Below are positions 1 to 11,764 of a stretch of DNA of 64,000 nucleotides, piece after piece. The stretch is taken from positions 7,585,084-7,649,083 of the forward strand of contig NC_062216.1 in assembly GCF_902686445.1 (NCBI RefSeq), given 5' to 3'. This DNA comes from Sciurus carolinensis. Its lineage: Eukaryota > Chordata > Mammalia > Rodentia > Sciuridae. The position numbers and the translations under genes are program-made. The notes beneath the pieces are model-generated. The model did not search any database and was not told where the DNA came from. It saw only the letters and a program-made list of their open reading frames with translations. Every line of letters starts with the position of its first letter. Positions within the stretch are counted from its first letter, which is position 1.

Positions 1-1431
1 CCCCGGACATTGAGGTCATCACTGGGCCCTTAATCTTGAGCTCCACTCTTCCCCATTAAGTGCGGCTGGACACTTTACCTGTGTAATCTTTCCTCCCTCC
101 TCTGATTCTGCATTCCTCAGGGGCAGGGATGGGACAACAGAGAGGGGTAGGAAAGAGGGTGCCCCTCAGAGCAGCTCCCCAAGGCCACCTTCTTGTGCCT
201 TTCCTGGGTTCCCACACTACAGATTCTGCCTTTGTTTGCTGGGAAACCAGCTCTGCATCCACCTTCAAGTTCCCTTGCCACACAAGCTTCTGTCCACACC
301 GCCATTTGGTAATATTCTCTGAGTCACAGCTCTGTGACAAGTCTTGTGATAAATGCTGGGGGTCCAGAGACAAGGGACCACACCCTGTAGCTGCAAACAA
401 TCTGTACAAAGAGACCATAGTCAGGAGGTTGGAAGACCTGGGCTCCAAAACTTGGATCAGTCTCTGAAACATGTAACACATGGGTGAAGATGGAGGGATG
501 ACATCTACTCGCCATAGCAGCAAGCAGGTGCCTCATCCCCACTACTGAATCAAACACTCCAGAGCTAAGAGACTTGCTTAAGAGCCCCGGCTAAAGAGCA
601 GCAGAGTCCACTGAGTCAGTCTGCAAACACTTACCCTGTGCCTCCTCTGTGCTAGCTGTCCATCTAAGCACTAAGGGCACAAGGTTGACGAGGGCTTGGC
701 CCCCTCCCTGTTTATCTGTCTCCCTCACACCATAGGCAAGACAAATTCAGCAATGGGTACAACAGGAGGAAGTACAGGCATCCTCCTGGAGAGGAGTCTC
801 ACCCAGTGTCGGGCTTCTCAGAGGACAGAATGGCTAGGTAGAATCCAGAAGACAGACTAGGAATTACCATGGTAAAGTGAGGGGGCAGCTGGGAGAAAAC
901 CAAAGACCTGCCCATGCAGAGGAGCAGTATGTCGAAACCCTGGGCAAGCACGACCTGAGCTGAGGCAGCTGAGGATGATCAAAGACAGACCTGGGCTGGG
1001 TACAGAGGCTAGAGAGGCACGCAGGGGTCAGATTGGAGAGAGCCAGTGAGCCCTTTGGAGGAATTCTGACTCCTGCTCAGGACAACGATGAACAGTGTGA
1101 ATCCAGATCTGCAGCAATGCTCTTTCCTTGCATCCCCTCTGGCCCATAGGATCAAACACGGTTCCCAGCCCAAAGGTGCACTTCAGACACAGCTTGAGCA
1201 GTCAGAATGTCTCCAGACTCTGGGCTCCAGCTCATGCCTCTGTGCTCTTCACAGCCCATAGTCCATGTGATGGCTGAGAAATGACAGACTGAAAGACCAG
1301 GAGCCATGTGGAGTCCTAGTGTGGTTGTCCTGGGCCAATGGAAGGGACAGCATGAGACCTCTTGGGGCAGATTCCAAGGGAGGCACAGGATGTGCTAAAG
1401 AAGCCTGTCTTCCAGGGGATGCAGAACTCAC
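1..1431 (-). other. NEIL2: NEIL2 intron downstream of first coding exon (partial)
   Basis: This stretch follows the splice donor of the first NEIL2 coding exon, so it is intron running off the left edge. I looked for the next coding exon, which in the family carries the catalytic lysine segment soon after residue 47, and did not find it, so it lies outside the window. The sequence is unique with weak L2/MIR-like patches, for example near 600-700. No other gene is supported here. Confidence 0.75.
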
Positions 1432-1569
1432 CTGGGTGTCCTGCAGCCACAGAGAATGAAGGGTGGTGGGGCATAGCTTCTTACTGCTGCCCCCTGTCTT
1501 GACCACCTGCTGACCCACAAAGGGGGAGACCAGATGGTGAAATTTCCTCACAGATGGTCCTTCTGGCAT
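1432..1569 (-). CDS. NEIL2: NEIL2 endonuclease VIII-like 2, first coding exon (residues 1-46)
   Basis: NEIL2 is a nuclear bifunctional DNA glycosylase/AP lyase of the Fpg/Nei family that removes oxidised bases such as 5-hydroxyuracil, preferring bubble or transcribed DNA. The exon encodes 46 residues beginning MPEGP. After removal of Met, Pro2 is the catalytic nucleophile of the family, and Glu3 is the conserved acid. The following text ([20 protein letters not shown]) matches mammalian NEIL2 as I know it. The exon ends in frame at CAG followed by GTGAGT. A TGCCTGCAG acceptor lies two bases before the ATG, so the exon is 1571-1432. The remaining exons, with the catalytic Lys, the H2TH region and the zinc finger, are beyond the left edge, so the gene is partial only because of the window. 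It lies in tandem with GATA4, same strand, as in other mammals. Confidence 0.93.
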
Positions 1570-1571
1570 CC

Positions 1572-3300
1572 CTGCAGGCAGAAAAAGGCAAAGGAGGCCT
1601 TAGCCCATTCTCTCCAGCATTCTTCATTCTCCAAGTTCTATGCAGCCAGTTTCTGCCACCAACTTTAACAGTAAATATGGTCAAGAAGAGAGCTCAGCAG
1701 GCGCAGGGGCAGAGAAGGACCATCCACAGAAGGGTACAGCCCACTTCTCAGGAATGACTCCCAATTCCTCTCACCGCTTTCTCATCTGGCACACATTCAT
1801 GAAGCACACACAGTGTGCTAGCCATCACATCCTGGGGGCCGCCCACTTCAGAGGGCCTCATTTCTTTTTGCCTGGACTACGTGCTCCTAACTCATTTCCA
1901 GTTCTGCCCTCTTCCCCCTCCCCACTTCCCAAAACAATCACTCCAACCCTCTGCTGCTGATGTATCCCCCCCACTTTCAGTGGACAATGGGACCTGGTCC
2001 TCCCATGACCAGCCCTCAGGTAGGGGAGATGTGCATGAGGTAACCACAATGCAGACAGAGCCCAGAACCAACAAGTGCAGAACTGGCCAGGCGAGCTGAG
2101 AGCAGTGTCCAGTTTAACTATCACAATTATCCCTGACCACTAGGAAGAAGCCGCAGTCCCTTGTAATGGCTAGCAGGCCATCTGTGACCCCCTTCCCCAT
2201 GAGACCCCAATCATTCATTCACTGAGAGCCCCCCCATGTGAGGCAGTCTGAGGGGTCTGCACACCCCTTCTCTGAGCAGGAGTCCTCTCCACTCCAGCCT
2301 TACCCGGGGCACTACTTATCCACCTGTTTCCTCACCAGCACAAGTTAGGTGCTGCACGTTGTGGTGAAAATTATTACTGGAGGTGACAGTTATTACTTCA
2401 GTGATTCTTAAAAAAAATCAGGGAGCTGGAGATACAGCTCAGTCGGTAGAGTGCCCGCCTCACAAGCACAAGGCCCTGGGCTCAACCTCCAGCACTGCAA
2501 AAAAATAATAAAATTTAAAAAGCCAAAAATGTTTTTTAAATTGCAGAAATAGGGATGCCTCTTACATCCCAGGCATTTTCTTAACTTCCTTAGCAGCACA
2601 TTGGACAATATGCATCTTCAAATCGATGGCACCTGATATTCTCTGAAAGTGATAATGTTTCCCCTACTCAGACCCTCAAGGGAAAACTGCTGGGTTGGAA
2701 GGCGGCTTGCCAGACACAACCGACCTCAACCAGCCCTGAGCGCGGACGCCCCCAGAGGAAGCATCTGCAACTCACTCACATCTTAAACCACTGGTAAGTA
2801 TTTTGATGGAGAGGGAGGAGTGGCAGCATGATGACAACCGAGGGCCGCCCACCCTGGCTACCCTCCCGCCGGGCAGGACCGCTGAGGTCACGAGGCCGGG
2901 TAAGAGAGGTGAGAGTAAATGATCTCACCGCTGTTCTCGTCCAAGGCAAACTGCTCCCCAGGGAGAGTTAAGACAACTGCCTTTCCAACTCTTTACGGGG
3001 TTGGGGGGAGTGGGGGGCGCAGACGCGGAGAGTCACTGGAACTCCCAGGACAAAGGCGCAGAGGTCAACACACTAAAAGGAATAAAAATATTCGACCAGG
3101 AATGCGGGGTCCTAGAAGACGCTGCGTAATTTTTCTGTAATTGCGTTTCACAATCACGCACCTACGTGGCGCACGAGCGCAGGGAGACAGGACCCGAGGC
3201 CTGGGCTCTGGCGGGGGAGGCAGCCCGCTGCGGCGAGGCCGGGTCCCCTACGCCACCCTTCCGGCCGGCGGCGGACCCAGGGGCGGCCGGCCGGACTCAC
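1572..3300 (-). other. NEIL2: NEIL2 intron 1
   Basis: This is the interval between the likely non-coding first exon and the ATG exon. It contains one ID SINE (2420-2522) and otherwise unremarkable unique sequence. GC and CpG content rise from about 2.7 kb toward the promoter. The right boundary depends on the candidate donor at 3301/3300. Confidence 0.5.
2420..2522 (+). repeat. ID-type SINE
   Basis: A tRNA-derived head (GCTGGAGATACAGCTCAG, then GGTAGAGTGC) is followed by a B-box-like segment and an A-rich tail with AATAA runs. It lies inside NEIL2 intron 1. Confidence 0.85.
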
Positions 3301-3410
3301 CCGTCTGGGTCGGCGGCCCTTTGACCGGCCGCACCTCCGAGACTCGCAAGTCCAACCCTTCGGTCTCCTTGGACGAGGGCGGGGAGGATCCGGGCCCAGG
3401 AACATGGAGC
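3301..3410 (-). other. NEIL2: Putative NEIL2 non-coding exon 1
   Basis: On the minus strand a strong donor (CAGACGG then GTGAGT) is found at 3301/3300 inside the CpG island. The exon 5' end is not visible; the upper coordinate is a guess near the start of the minisatellite. Joining this donor to the acceptor at 1572 would give a 5' UTR ending two bases before the ATG. Other first exons are possible. Confidence 0.4.
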
Positions 3411-3416
3411 GCCGCC

Positions 3417-3800
3417 CCGGGGTGGGCGTGGTGTTCTGCGTTCTCCGCCCCGGGTGGGCGTGGAGCTCGGTACTGGGGACGAGGGGCGGGCTCTTCCCCG
3501 CAGTGGGCGTGGGGTTCTGAGGTCTCCGCCCCCGGGTGGGCGTGGAGCTCGGTACTGGGGACGAGGGGCGGGCTCTTCCCCGCAGTGGGCGTGAGATTCT
3601 GAGGTCTCCGCCCCCGGGGTGGGCGTGGAGCTCGGTCCTGGGGGCGAGGGGCGGGCTCTTCCCCGCAGTGGGCGTGGGGTTCTGAGGTCTCCGCCCCCGG
3701 GGTGGGCGTGGAGCTCGGTCCTGGGGGCGCAGGGCGGGCTCTTCCCCGCAGTGGGTGTGGGGTTCTGCTGCGGGACCGCGGAATGGGCGTGGTGTCCTGC
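3417..3800. repeat. 83-bp minisatellite in NEIL2 promoter island
   Basis: Four near-identical units start at about 3452, 3534, 3617 and 3700 (spacing 82, 83, 83), flanked by degenerate part-copies at both ends. Each unit carries two GTGGGCGTGG-type motifs and one GGGGCGGGC box, that is KLF and Sp-type sites. Unit differences are mostly single bases, which suggests recent expansion or homogenisation. Confidence 0.92.
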
Positions 3801-4159
3801 GCTTTGGGCCCGGGATCCTCCCTGGAGGTAGGCGTGGAGCGGGTCTCGGTGGTGAGCGCCGGCTCTTCCCGCCGCGCGTGGGCTCTGAACTCTGTGTTAG
3901 GGGCCGGGCTTCTTACCCGGGTTGGGGGCGCTGGAGGCAGGACCAGTGGCGGACGGGATGGGAGAGAAACGAATTCTGGGATTGAGAAAGCAGGACACTC
4001 TTGGCACGTTTACTGTCTCATGAGGACAGTTACGGAGAAGTCAGGCGCTCCGAATGAGAAGCCTTTGAGTGGTTCAGGCCTTGGCTCAAGCTAATCGGTA
4101 ATAATGGGGGAAAGGAAACAGATTGTCGAGAAATTCCCATTAAGTTTTTATTTGTGTGT

Positions 4160-4241
4160 TTTTTCAGTGCTGGAGATTCAACCCACTGCCTCCGCTGTGC
4201 TAGGTAAACGCTCTCACAATGAGGTATGCTCCCAGACCCCT
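4160..4241 (-). repeat. ID-type SINE, degraded
   Basis: The reverse complement of the ID body is recognisable from the run GTGCTGGAGATTCAACCCA through TGCTAGGTAAACGCTCTCAC, with several substitutions. Confidence 0.7.
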
Positions 4242-4291
4242 TTTTAAAGGATGGGCTATTTTACTTTATATGATTTTAATATTATTTGAAT

Positions 4292-4325
4292 TTTTACTAT
4301 ATGCAATTTTTACTATATGCAATAT
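4292..4325. repeat. Short tandem duplication (about 16 bp x 2)
   Basis: The segment TTTTTACTATATGCAA occurs twice in direct succession. Confidence 0.85.
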
Positions 4326-5107
4326 TAGTGTAAAACTGGGCGCTGGTCCTACTACTTGGGAGTCTGAGGCAGAAAATTATTGAGCCCAGGATTTGGAGGC
4401 CATTCTGAATAATATAGGGAGACCCAGTGCCAGCAGTCTTCGTATATAAAAGTGTATTAAATTTGTATTTGAAAGAGAAAAGGCAATTAAATAATAGGGT
4501 ATTCAAAGAGAAATACATTCTATTGTTAGTTCTCCAAGGAGGATGGGGAACCAACATTTTCCAGGTAGTAACCAAGGAGGTTTGGGAAATGCTGAGCAGG
4601 TGTTCAGAAAACAGCCAGGATGGTAGTTCCAGGACCCTAATGGAGGGCCCTGGGAGGCTTTGGCTAGCACAGGACACAGGCCCAGTCCCAGAACACAATA
4701 TAAATGGCCTCCACGGTGCCACCTGCTGAAGGATCAGGGCAGGTACGGAGAGGAAAGTTGGGAAGGCCTCAGGTCAAGAGGACCCCTGGAGGCAGAAGGG
4801 TGAGGTTTGAGGGCATGGGTTTGCAGGACAAGATTTCTAAGTTCCTATATCTGCCTCTTCATGAAAATAGCATCCCCACCACAGGATGCCTCTTACTTTA
4901 GATCAGGCTCACTCTTTGGTAGCTTCCAGAGTCCCTTGGTCCCCCTTGTAGACTGGTTGTGCTTGGAAGGGAAGCCATAGCCTCAGTCCTTGTCTCATTT
5001 GGTAGAATGAATGCCTCCCATCCGAGATGCTTCTTCTGAAGTCAAGGGACTATGCAGTTGAGAAACTAAATGGTTCACAGCTTGGCTCTATCACTTATAA
5101 TTATAGC

Positions 5108-5224
5108 TACTTTTTTTAAGTTGTGGATGGAACTTTATTTATTTATATGCGGTGCTGAGACTCAGACCCAGTGCCTCACATATGCTAGGCAAGTGCTCTA
5201 CCACTGAGCTACAGCCCCAGCCCT
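5108..5224 (-). repeat. ID-type SINE with T-rich leader (A-tail on minus strand)
   Basis: A clear reverse-complement ID body (GGTGCTGAGACTCAGACCCA to CTGAGCTACAGCCCCAG) is preceded on the plus strand by the TTTATTTATTTAT tail segment typical of the longer squirrel ID subfamily. Confidence 0.88.
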
Positions 5225-5384
5225 ATAGCTATTGTTTATTGAGCAGATTCTATATGCAGGTCAGTTTGTACATTCTTTAGATGTAATACCTCATTATTAC
5301 CTGTGGGGATGCAAGCAAGTCACAATATCTTTAAATTTATTCATTAAACAGGACATCTATTTCATGGTATTTTAGGCATAAAGC

Positions 5385-5535
5385 CATACTTCTCAAACTT
5401 TAATGAGCATGTGAATCACCTGGAAACCTGTTTAAACACAGATTCTGGCTCAGGTCTGTAGCAGGGCTCAAGGTTTTGTCTTTTCAACAAGTTCCTAGGG
5501 ATTGATGCTGCTGGTCAAAGGACCACACTTCATGC
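5385..5535 (+). mobile_element. MER5A-like hAT-Charlie DNA transposon fragment
   Basis: The text CTCAAACTTTAATGAGCATG, AATCACCTGG, AACACAGATT and GATGCTGCTGGTC, with a terminal GGACCACACTT, follows the MER5A consensus in order. It is an ancient non-autonomous copy with no coding capacity. Confidence 0.8.
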
Positions 5536-5699
5536 TTTACATGCCAGGGCCTGAAGAACAGTACTTGGAAGTTGAAAGAATGTTCAAATTTGACGTTAGT
5601 TAAGAAACATACATAAGCAGTAAATTGTTTAGAAACAAGCTGTGTAGGGCTCCCCAACTTGTAGGTTTCCACTGTTTACAAGAATCAGGGCGGGTGTTA

Positions 5700-5872
5700 A
5701 AGCCCAGATTCTAGAGTCTAGAGGACATGGTGTGAATCTTGATTCAGCATTTAAAACCTTCAAGTGACTTAAGATCTATGGGTGGGATCATCTTCGTGCT
5801 TGTGAGGTTGTGCAATGTGGCTCACAAAGCTACTAGCAGGGTCTAGTATGCAGTAGTGCTCAATAGGCACAT
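5700..5872 (+). repeat. MIR SINE fragment
   Basis: The order of a gene-like AGATTCTAGAGTC start, a GTGACTTAAG core and an AGTGCTCAATAGGCAC end matches a diverged MIR. Confidence 0.6.
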
Positions 5873-7644
5873 GTTCTTTTGGCAGAATTTTTTCAGTTTA
5901 ATGGCTTGAAAACTGAAATGATACCAGAGGTGGAAAGGGAGGGGCGTGTGCACCCCCACATGGTAAATGCACAAACTGCAAGCACCCTGCAGTGTCAATT
6001 TCGGCTTCCTAGTGAGGAGAGATAGTGAGTAAACATGCTTTTCCCCCACCAGGTCTGTGGCTTCAGGCAAGTTCCTGTCATGGTGGCACAAGAGGGTTTG
6101 AATCCTCAGACGATCTCTGAAACCCCCATGATCTGTAAGTAAGTCAGGCACGCATCCCAGCACCGGGCTTCCTTTTCCTTAGCAGGATTCAGTTTTCATT
6201 GTTTCATTTCACTCTCCCAAGGCAGCTATTGAAGACCTTAGTGATGCTAACCTCCCAAAGCCTTAGTAGCTTGTCTCCTGTAACCCACTGAACTCTCAAG
6301 AGTCCAGACCTGTGCTTCCTGGAAGGAAGGTATTGAACAGTCCTCCAGGCCTGTCATTGGACAGCTGCTGCCAACAGGTAGATTTTAGGCTACAGGACAA
6401 TCCTGGAGCCAAGAGCAGTGTCTTGGCTGCCTTGAGGAGGATCAATTGCTTGACTTCCCAACTAAACAGCAAGATTTATTCTGGGCCTGGCTTATCTCAC
6501 TAAGCACCAAGGCACCATAGACAAACTCTCAATGGTCAGTGTGACAAACAGGACCTTGCAGCCCTGGACTACACCAGAGCCTCACAGCAGGGCTTCTTAA
6601 CTAGGGGAATATGGAGAAGCTTCCAGAATTCATAAAACCCTAAAATGTTGAGTGGTGTGCAAACTCCCAAGCTATGTTCACCTTTTGGGGGGAACATGAG
6701 CAGTTTTTGCACATGTTAACCCACACAAGTTAAAAACAAAACAAAACAAACCCCACCCCAAATTGCAGAAATGACTAACTCCAAATATTTTGTCCTTGGA
6801 ATCCTGTGGCAAGCCTCCTTGCTATTCCAGTTCGTAAGCTGCAGCCCTCCCAAACCTGTCAGCAGAGCTGGGAGTGGGGAGCATGCTGAGGTGGTTGTAC
6901 TAAGCCTCAGCATGCCCCTCTTCAGCACAGTGACTACAGACTGAAAATGTTGCCCGGGGCTCCCTTGGTGAGGATTCCTTTTCAGGGCCTATGGACTTTT
7001 CTTCAACAGCTTCTCACTGATGTCAGATTTTTTTCTTATTTGCAGGGCGTTTAGAACAAGGCTGGTGGCAAACATGAGCCAAATGATATAATTCTGTTGG
7101 GGCCCCAAACTAAATATGGTTAAGTAGCAAGCAGCCTGGCGCTCTGAGGTCATTTATGGGCAGGTTCTGGCCAGGATCTAAAGGGAGTTCTGACATGAAT
7201 TTCTGCACACCGAAAGTGCAATTTCCAGGTGACTTCTCTGAGGGACAAGGCTCATTGGTTGTATAATTTCTGAAATCTGTTAGACTCATGAAGGCTAACA
7301 ATAAAGGTTCTACTTTGTACCTGCAGAGTGCCAACGTCTAGACTCCAGAAGCAGCACATTCAAATCTTAGGCTCTGAGGTTTCCTCTGTACGCCCAAGAG
7401 TGTGTGGGACCCACAGGGAGAGGCAAGCCACCTTCCTGTGACTTCTTAGGCATGGATGCTAGGTCTAATCCAGTGTGACTCTGGAGAATATTTCTTTGTC
7501 ATCTTCTGACCATACCCATAGCATAGCAGGTACCAAAAGGACAGGTGATGCATGCCCCTTGTGCCACAACAGATTTGGCAAGGACAAGTTCATGTCATTT
7601 ACTGTCACAGATGGATTAGACTCCAAGGGACCTTACAGCATGCC

Positions 7645-7790
7645 CGGGCAAAACATTTACAGACAAGGAGGCTGAGGTGCCCAAAGCTACATAGCTGGTC
7701 TGTGACCACACATGGACTAGAAAGCAGGTTTCAGAATTCCCAGTTTGGGGCACTTACCAGTGCTTCCCTTGCCCTGCTACATGAGGAAGC
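7645..7790 (-). repeat. MIR SINE fragment
   Basis: The reverse-complement MIR core is visible as ATTTACAGACAAGGAGGCTGAGGTGC, read in two parts, then CATAGCTGGTCTGTG and GAACCCAG-like text. Confidence 0.6.
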
Positions 7791-9414
7791 CACAGCACAC
7801 AGATGTGTATGGATCAGAAACTGTCCTAGGTGTATGTACCACAGGGATCCAGAGATTCACTCATTAGGAACCCACAAGCCATTTTAAATAATCAAAAAGC
7901 CCCTAAGTAACCATCCACAAAAACCTTTTCCTTGAGCGAGAATTCAGCTGTGATTGGGCCTCTGATACCTGTTAGCAGAGATGAACAGTTATGGTTTTGT
8001 TCTTTTGAAAATTGAGTATAGTTCATGCGAAGTGATTTTGGATGGATAGAAAATGAGGGAACCCCATGTGATTATGTGGCTAGAACCGTTCAAGACATGA
8101 GGACCATGGAGGCGGGGGTGTTGGGCAAAGAAACTGATGAGACTGGAGACCCCTGTAAGGAAATCTCCATGGCAAGGTACACAAGACTGCATTTGAGGAG
8201 GTCACAAAGATGGGGACAGAGGCTGACTTCCTGCCATCCAACTGCAGCCACACCTGGGAATTCTTTGACTAATAAAGCAACTCCTTCATTGAAGGTCACG
8301 GTAAACAGCAGGACCTACTGCTTTGCTTGACTGAGTCCTGGTCCTCAGCCCGAGTGGACTTCCACCTCTATCTCTTCTCGCCCATCTGTCTTCCATCCCA
8401 GATGAATGGCTTCAGATGACCAAGGGCCCTAAAGATGTCAGGTATTTTTTAAATGAGTTTTTTTAAATGAGTTCCAAAGCCAAAGGATAGAAGAGGAAAG
8501 ATCAATCTCAAAATGCTTACATCTCTAATTACAGTTCATTTCACTTGAGCAAATTCATCTTCTAAACCAAGAGGCAGAGGAGACTCTGGTGTCCTTGTAA
8601 CAGTCTGCAAGCATGGCCCCCAGTGCAGGGCTAGCCCAATTAACTCCTGAGGATCAGCAATTCACTGACCAGGAAGCAGTGATTTCACAGTTGACCTGAA
8701 CTGGTTGGAACTTCTGCTGCACCCAGTTACAGACCCTTAGGAATCCAGAGGTTTTGGGTGAGGGTCTCATTCATCACCCACTCCTGCACCTACCTGAAGA
8801 CCTCTCTACCTGGGTCTGTTTACCAGCAGAGGATGCCTGCAAGCATTTTGTGATCCCGCCCTGTTCTTGTTGACAGAGGGCACAGCTGTGCAGTCACTGC
8901 TCTGGAAAACTAAACCCTCCATGGAATACCAGCCAAGGAATGAGGTAGCAAGGCACAGGCCAGGAGAGCTGGACTCAGAAGCCTTAGGTTTGTTCTAATG
9001 TCCTCTTGGCTTTGCGTTTTGTTCCCACTCATTTTCAAATCCAGAACCTCTTTGCTGCCGCTATCAAGGAGAAACAAGGAAATCACACGGGAGCCAGTGC
9101 TTACAAAGTAAGGGAGAGACACCCCAGTAACTGGATGTGAGCAGCACCACCAGGGCAGGCAGACCAGAGGAGTGGGTGCCTGCAGATTCACTCTCCAAGC
9201 TGCACCTGGGTGCTCTTGAGGCTGTTCCTTGTTATGGGACAACACACATTCGCATTGTTGTAGAATGATGGGACATTTGTGTTCTAGATCCAGCAAGGCA
9301 AGGGGCAATCTGAAAAGTCCTTCCTGATGTCACAAAATGATAAACAAAACCCTCAAAACATCACTCTCACTCCAACTGGCAGTGTCTCACACACTTAGTA
9401 CACAAGTCAGTGCT

Positions 9415-9785
9415 ATTGTTTGGATCTTGATTGACACCCAAAGGCTGGGTGTTAAAGGCTGGTCCCCAGGGTGGTGCCATGCCGGGGTAGTGGAACCTTC
9501 AGGAACTGGAGCTCTCTGAGAGGTTCTTAGGTCATCTGGGGCCTGTCCTCACAGGGAATAGGGCCCTGGCCTCCCCCTCTCCCCTCTGGCATCCTGGAGA
9601 TGAATTGAGCTCTTGCTTCGCCATGAGTTCCCTGCCATTGCCATCCAGCACGCCTGCCAGAGGCCGGCGGAATGGGTCTGCCTCATCTTAGACTGGAACC
9701 TCCCAAACTGTGGGCCAAAATAAACCTTGACTCTTGATGTTAATGATCGCAGGCATTTTGTCCTAGCGATGCAAGGTGAATTCAG
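9415..9785 (+). mobile_element. MaLR-like LTR, solo
   Basis: A block with the start TTGTTTGGATCTTGATTG and the late signature CTCCCAAACTGTGGGCC plus AAAATAAACCTTGACTC (poly(A) signal region of MaLR LTRs). No paired LTR is nearby. Family assignment is by resemblance to the other LTRs here. Confidence 0.55.
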
Positions 9786-10404
9786 TCAGTACACAGGGCC
9801 TGGGGGACGGGTGTGAGTGTCCCCCAGCTCCGCCTGGTGCACAATCACAAGTGAGTTATGGTCTATCCCTTTGAAGGGCATTCAAGTGTCAGGATTCATG
9901 CTCCATAACTGGAAATTGACTTAACCTGGGTTTAAAAAGATTCACAGCCAGAGTGTGACCACAGGGTGACATGAGGGATTGCTTACATAGACACACACTT
10001 ATGGGCTGCCTCATCCCCCACTAGGAGGCCTTTTATCTTAATGATGCTATTTTTGCAATCCCCACTTTTCTCTCCCCTCCCCACCCCATGTCCCAACCAT
10101 CCGGAAGTGGCTTCTTTTATACTATCCTCATTGGCGGCAGCTCCCCCTGCCCTAGGATGTATTTGATTGGGGAAACAGCCAGTCTGGTAAGCCAAGAGAC
10201 CAAGTTATCCTGTTTGGGTGGGTACCACTTGTAAACTATATGAGGAACAAGGCAGTCTTCTGCTATCATATGGAATTTTGTTTTGAAAGTCATTGCTGAA
10301 GGGAAGTGACACAAATGTCTAAGAAAAGATTTAATTATAGAAAACATGTAGTTTCTGCCACCAACCTAAGTCCTGGTAGCTTTTGGCTTTGAATCTGTCT
10401 TATT

Positions 10405-10574
10405 TTTATTTTTTTGTACTGGGATTTAACCCAGGGGTGCTTTACCACTGTACTGTATTCTCAGGCTTTTTAAAATTTTGAACAGGGTCTCCCTTAAGTT
10501 GTTGAGGCTAGCCTCCAACTTGCCATCCTCCTTCCTCAGCCTGGGATTATAGGTGTGTAACATTGCACCCAGTT
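10405..10574 (-). repeat. B1/ID dimeric SINE, squirrel type
   Basis: The reverse complement of an ID half (GTACTGGGATTTAACCCAGG) is followed by a B1-like half (ACAGGGTCTC to CAGCCTGGGATTATAGG). It forms an inverted pair with the copy at 10703. Confidence 0.9.
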
Positions 10575-10702
10575 TAAATCTACCTAGTTACTTATACTAA
10601 AGTTATCTGCTACTCATCTTTGGAGTGGAAGCTCACTGGATAGGCCTGACTATTCCACAGCAAGTTTAAAAGCTTTACAGTGTCACACAGAAGAACAGTT
10701 GT

Positions 10703-10907
10703 TGCCAGGTAGTGCATGCCTGTAATCCCAGTGGCTTGGGAGGCTGAGGCAGGAAGATTGCAAGTTAAAAAACAGCCTCAGCAACTTAGCGAGGCCCTAG
10801 GCAACTTAAGGAGACCCTGTCTCTAAATACAATAAAAAAAGGGCTGGGGATGTGGGTCAGTGGTTAAGCGTCCCTGGGTTCAATCCCTGGTACAAAAAAA
10901 AAAAAAA
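10703..10907 (+). repeat. B1/ID dimeric SINE, squirrel type, with A-tail
   Basis: The B1-like half (GCATGCCTGTAATCCCAG) leads into an A-rich linker, then an ID half (GGGCTGGGGATGTGGGTCAG) and an A18 tail. Confidence 0.93.
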
Positions 10908-10999
10908 AAATGTAAGTGGGCTTCTTCTCGTCATTGTTTTGTTTTTGTTTCTTAACCTACTGGAAAATATTTGAGGTGCCATGAAAAGTTAAATGAAGT

Positions 11000-11080
11000 G
11001 GGCTGGGGATATAGCTCAGTTGGTAAAGTGCTTGCCTTGCAAGCCCAGGGCCCTGGGTTCAATCCCAGCAGCAAAAACCA
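11000..11080 (+). repeat. ID-type SINE
   Basis: A near-consensus ID copy: GCTGGGGATATAGCTCAG, TTGGTAAAGTGCTTGCC and GGGTTCAATCCCAGCAGC. Confidence 0.93.
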
Positions 11081-11764
11081 GGTGAGAAGAAGGATCATTC
11101 TGAATTCGACGATCTTTTTGGCCACCTCTGCCACCCTATCCCTACGGGGCTGAATCGGGAACATTTCTCCCCTCCCCACATACTGGTAAGATGAAAAAAC
11201 AATCCCACTGCCAAAGGAGGAGAAGCCACAGGGACAGAGGCGGCAATGCTCCAGTCTCATCTCACTGAGTGGGCATCTTTGCCCCTCTTGGGGCCTGTTT
11301 GGATCAAACCACAGAGAAAGATCAGAAGATGGCGGGAGCCCTCAGGGCTACCCTCCAAGACACAGCTCAAGCCGGGGGGAAGGGACTGGGGAGCGTACGT
11401 ACCCCCAGGTAACTGGAGCCCTGGGGATCCAGGCGAAGCTCTAAAAGTACCCCTACGCTCAGGGTGACAACTGCCATCTCCTAAGAAGACGAAGACGCAG
11501 ACGCAGGAGCTTGGGTTAGCAGTTGGTCCAGCCCTGTCCTCGGACACGGCAGCCCGGAGGTGCAGCCTGACCTCCCGTTAGTAGCAGGGCTGGGACACCA
11601 CCTTTTCCACCTGCCACGGCCTACAGAGGGGACTGCCAAGACAGATGAAGAAAACTGGTCAGAAGAAACCTGGGGGTGGATTCCCAGTGAGGCCTTCGTG
11701 GCTCCCCTGCAAAAGAAAACAGCACTGGTCCTGCCCGTGAAGACCCCTGAGGGAGGAGAGGGAA

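Larger units (their letters stand above)
2850..3960. promoter_or_regulatory. NEIL2: CpG island / NEIL2 promoter region
   Basis: The block is rich in G, C and CpG, with many GGGCGG and GTGGGCG motifs, and sits 1.6-2.4 kb upstream of the NEIL2 ATG exon on the minus strand. It is where the housekeeping-type NEIL2 promoter is expected. No TATA box is obvious. Assignment rests on position and composition, not on transcript data. Confidence 0.7.
3961..11764. other. NEIL2-GATA4 intergenic region
   Basis: This region lies between the NEIL2 promoter and the GATA4 poly(A) site. It holds SINEs, a MER5A copy, MIR pieces and a MaLR-like LTR, listed separately. The remaining sequence is unique, with no open frame showing conserved protein features; short frames are scattered at random. 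A head-to-head antisense transcript from the NEIL2 island cannot be excluded from sequence alone. Confidence 0.7.

Noticed and set aside
3417..3800. Tandem repeat as a CRISPR array
   Set aside because: Units are contiguous without distinct spacers and lie in a mammalian promoter CpG island.
3141..3831. Plus-strand frames of 70-153 codons in the NEIL2 island
   Set aside because: They follow the 83-bp minisatellite and give a repeated Trp/Gly/Ser pattern in shifted frames. No support as protein.
11000..11080. ID elements as functional tRNA genes
   Set aside because: They retain A- and B-box-like text but not a full tRNA cloverleaf, and they end in A-rich tails typical of SINEs.
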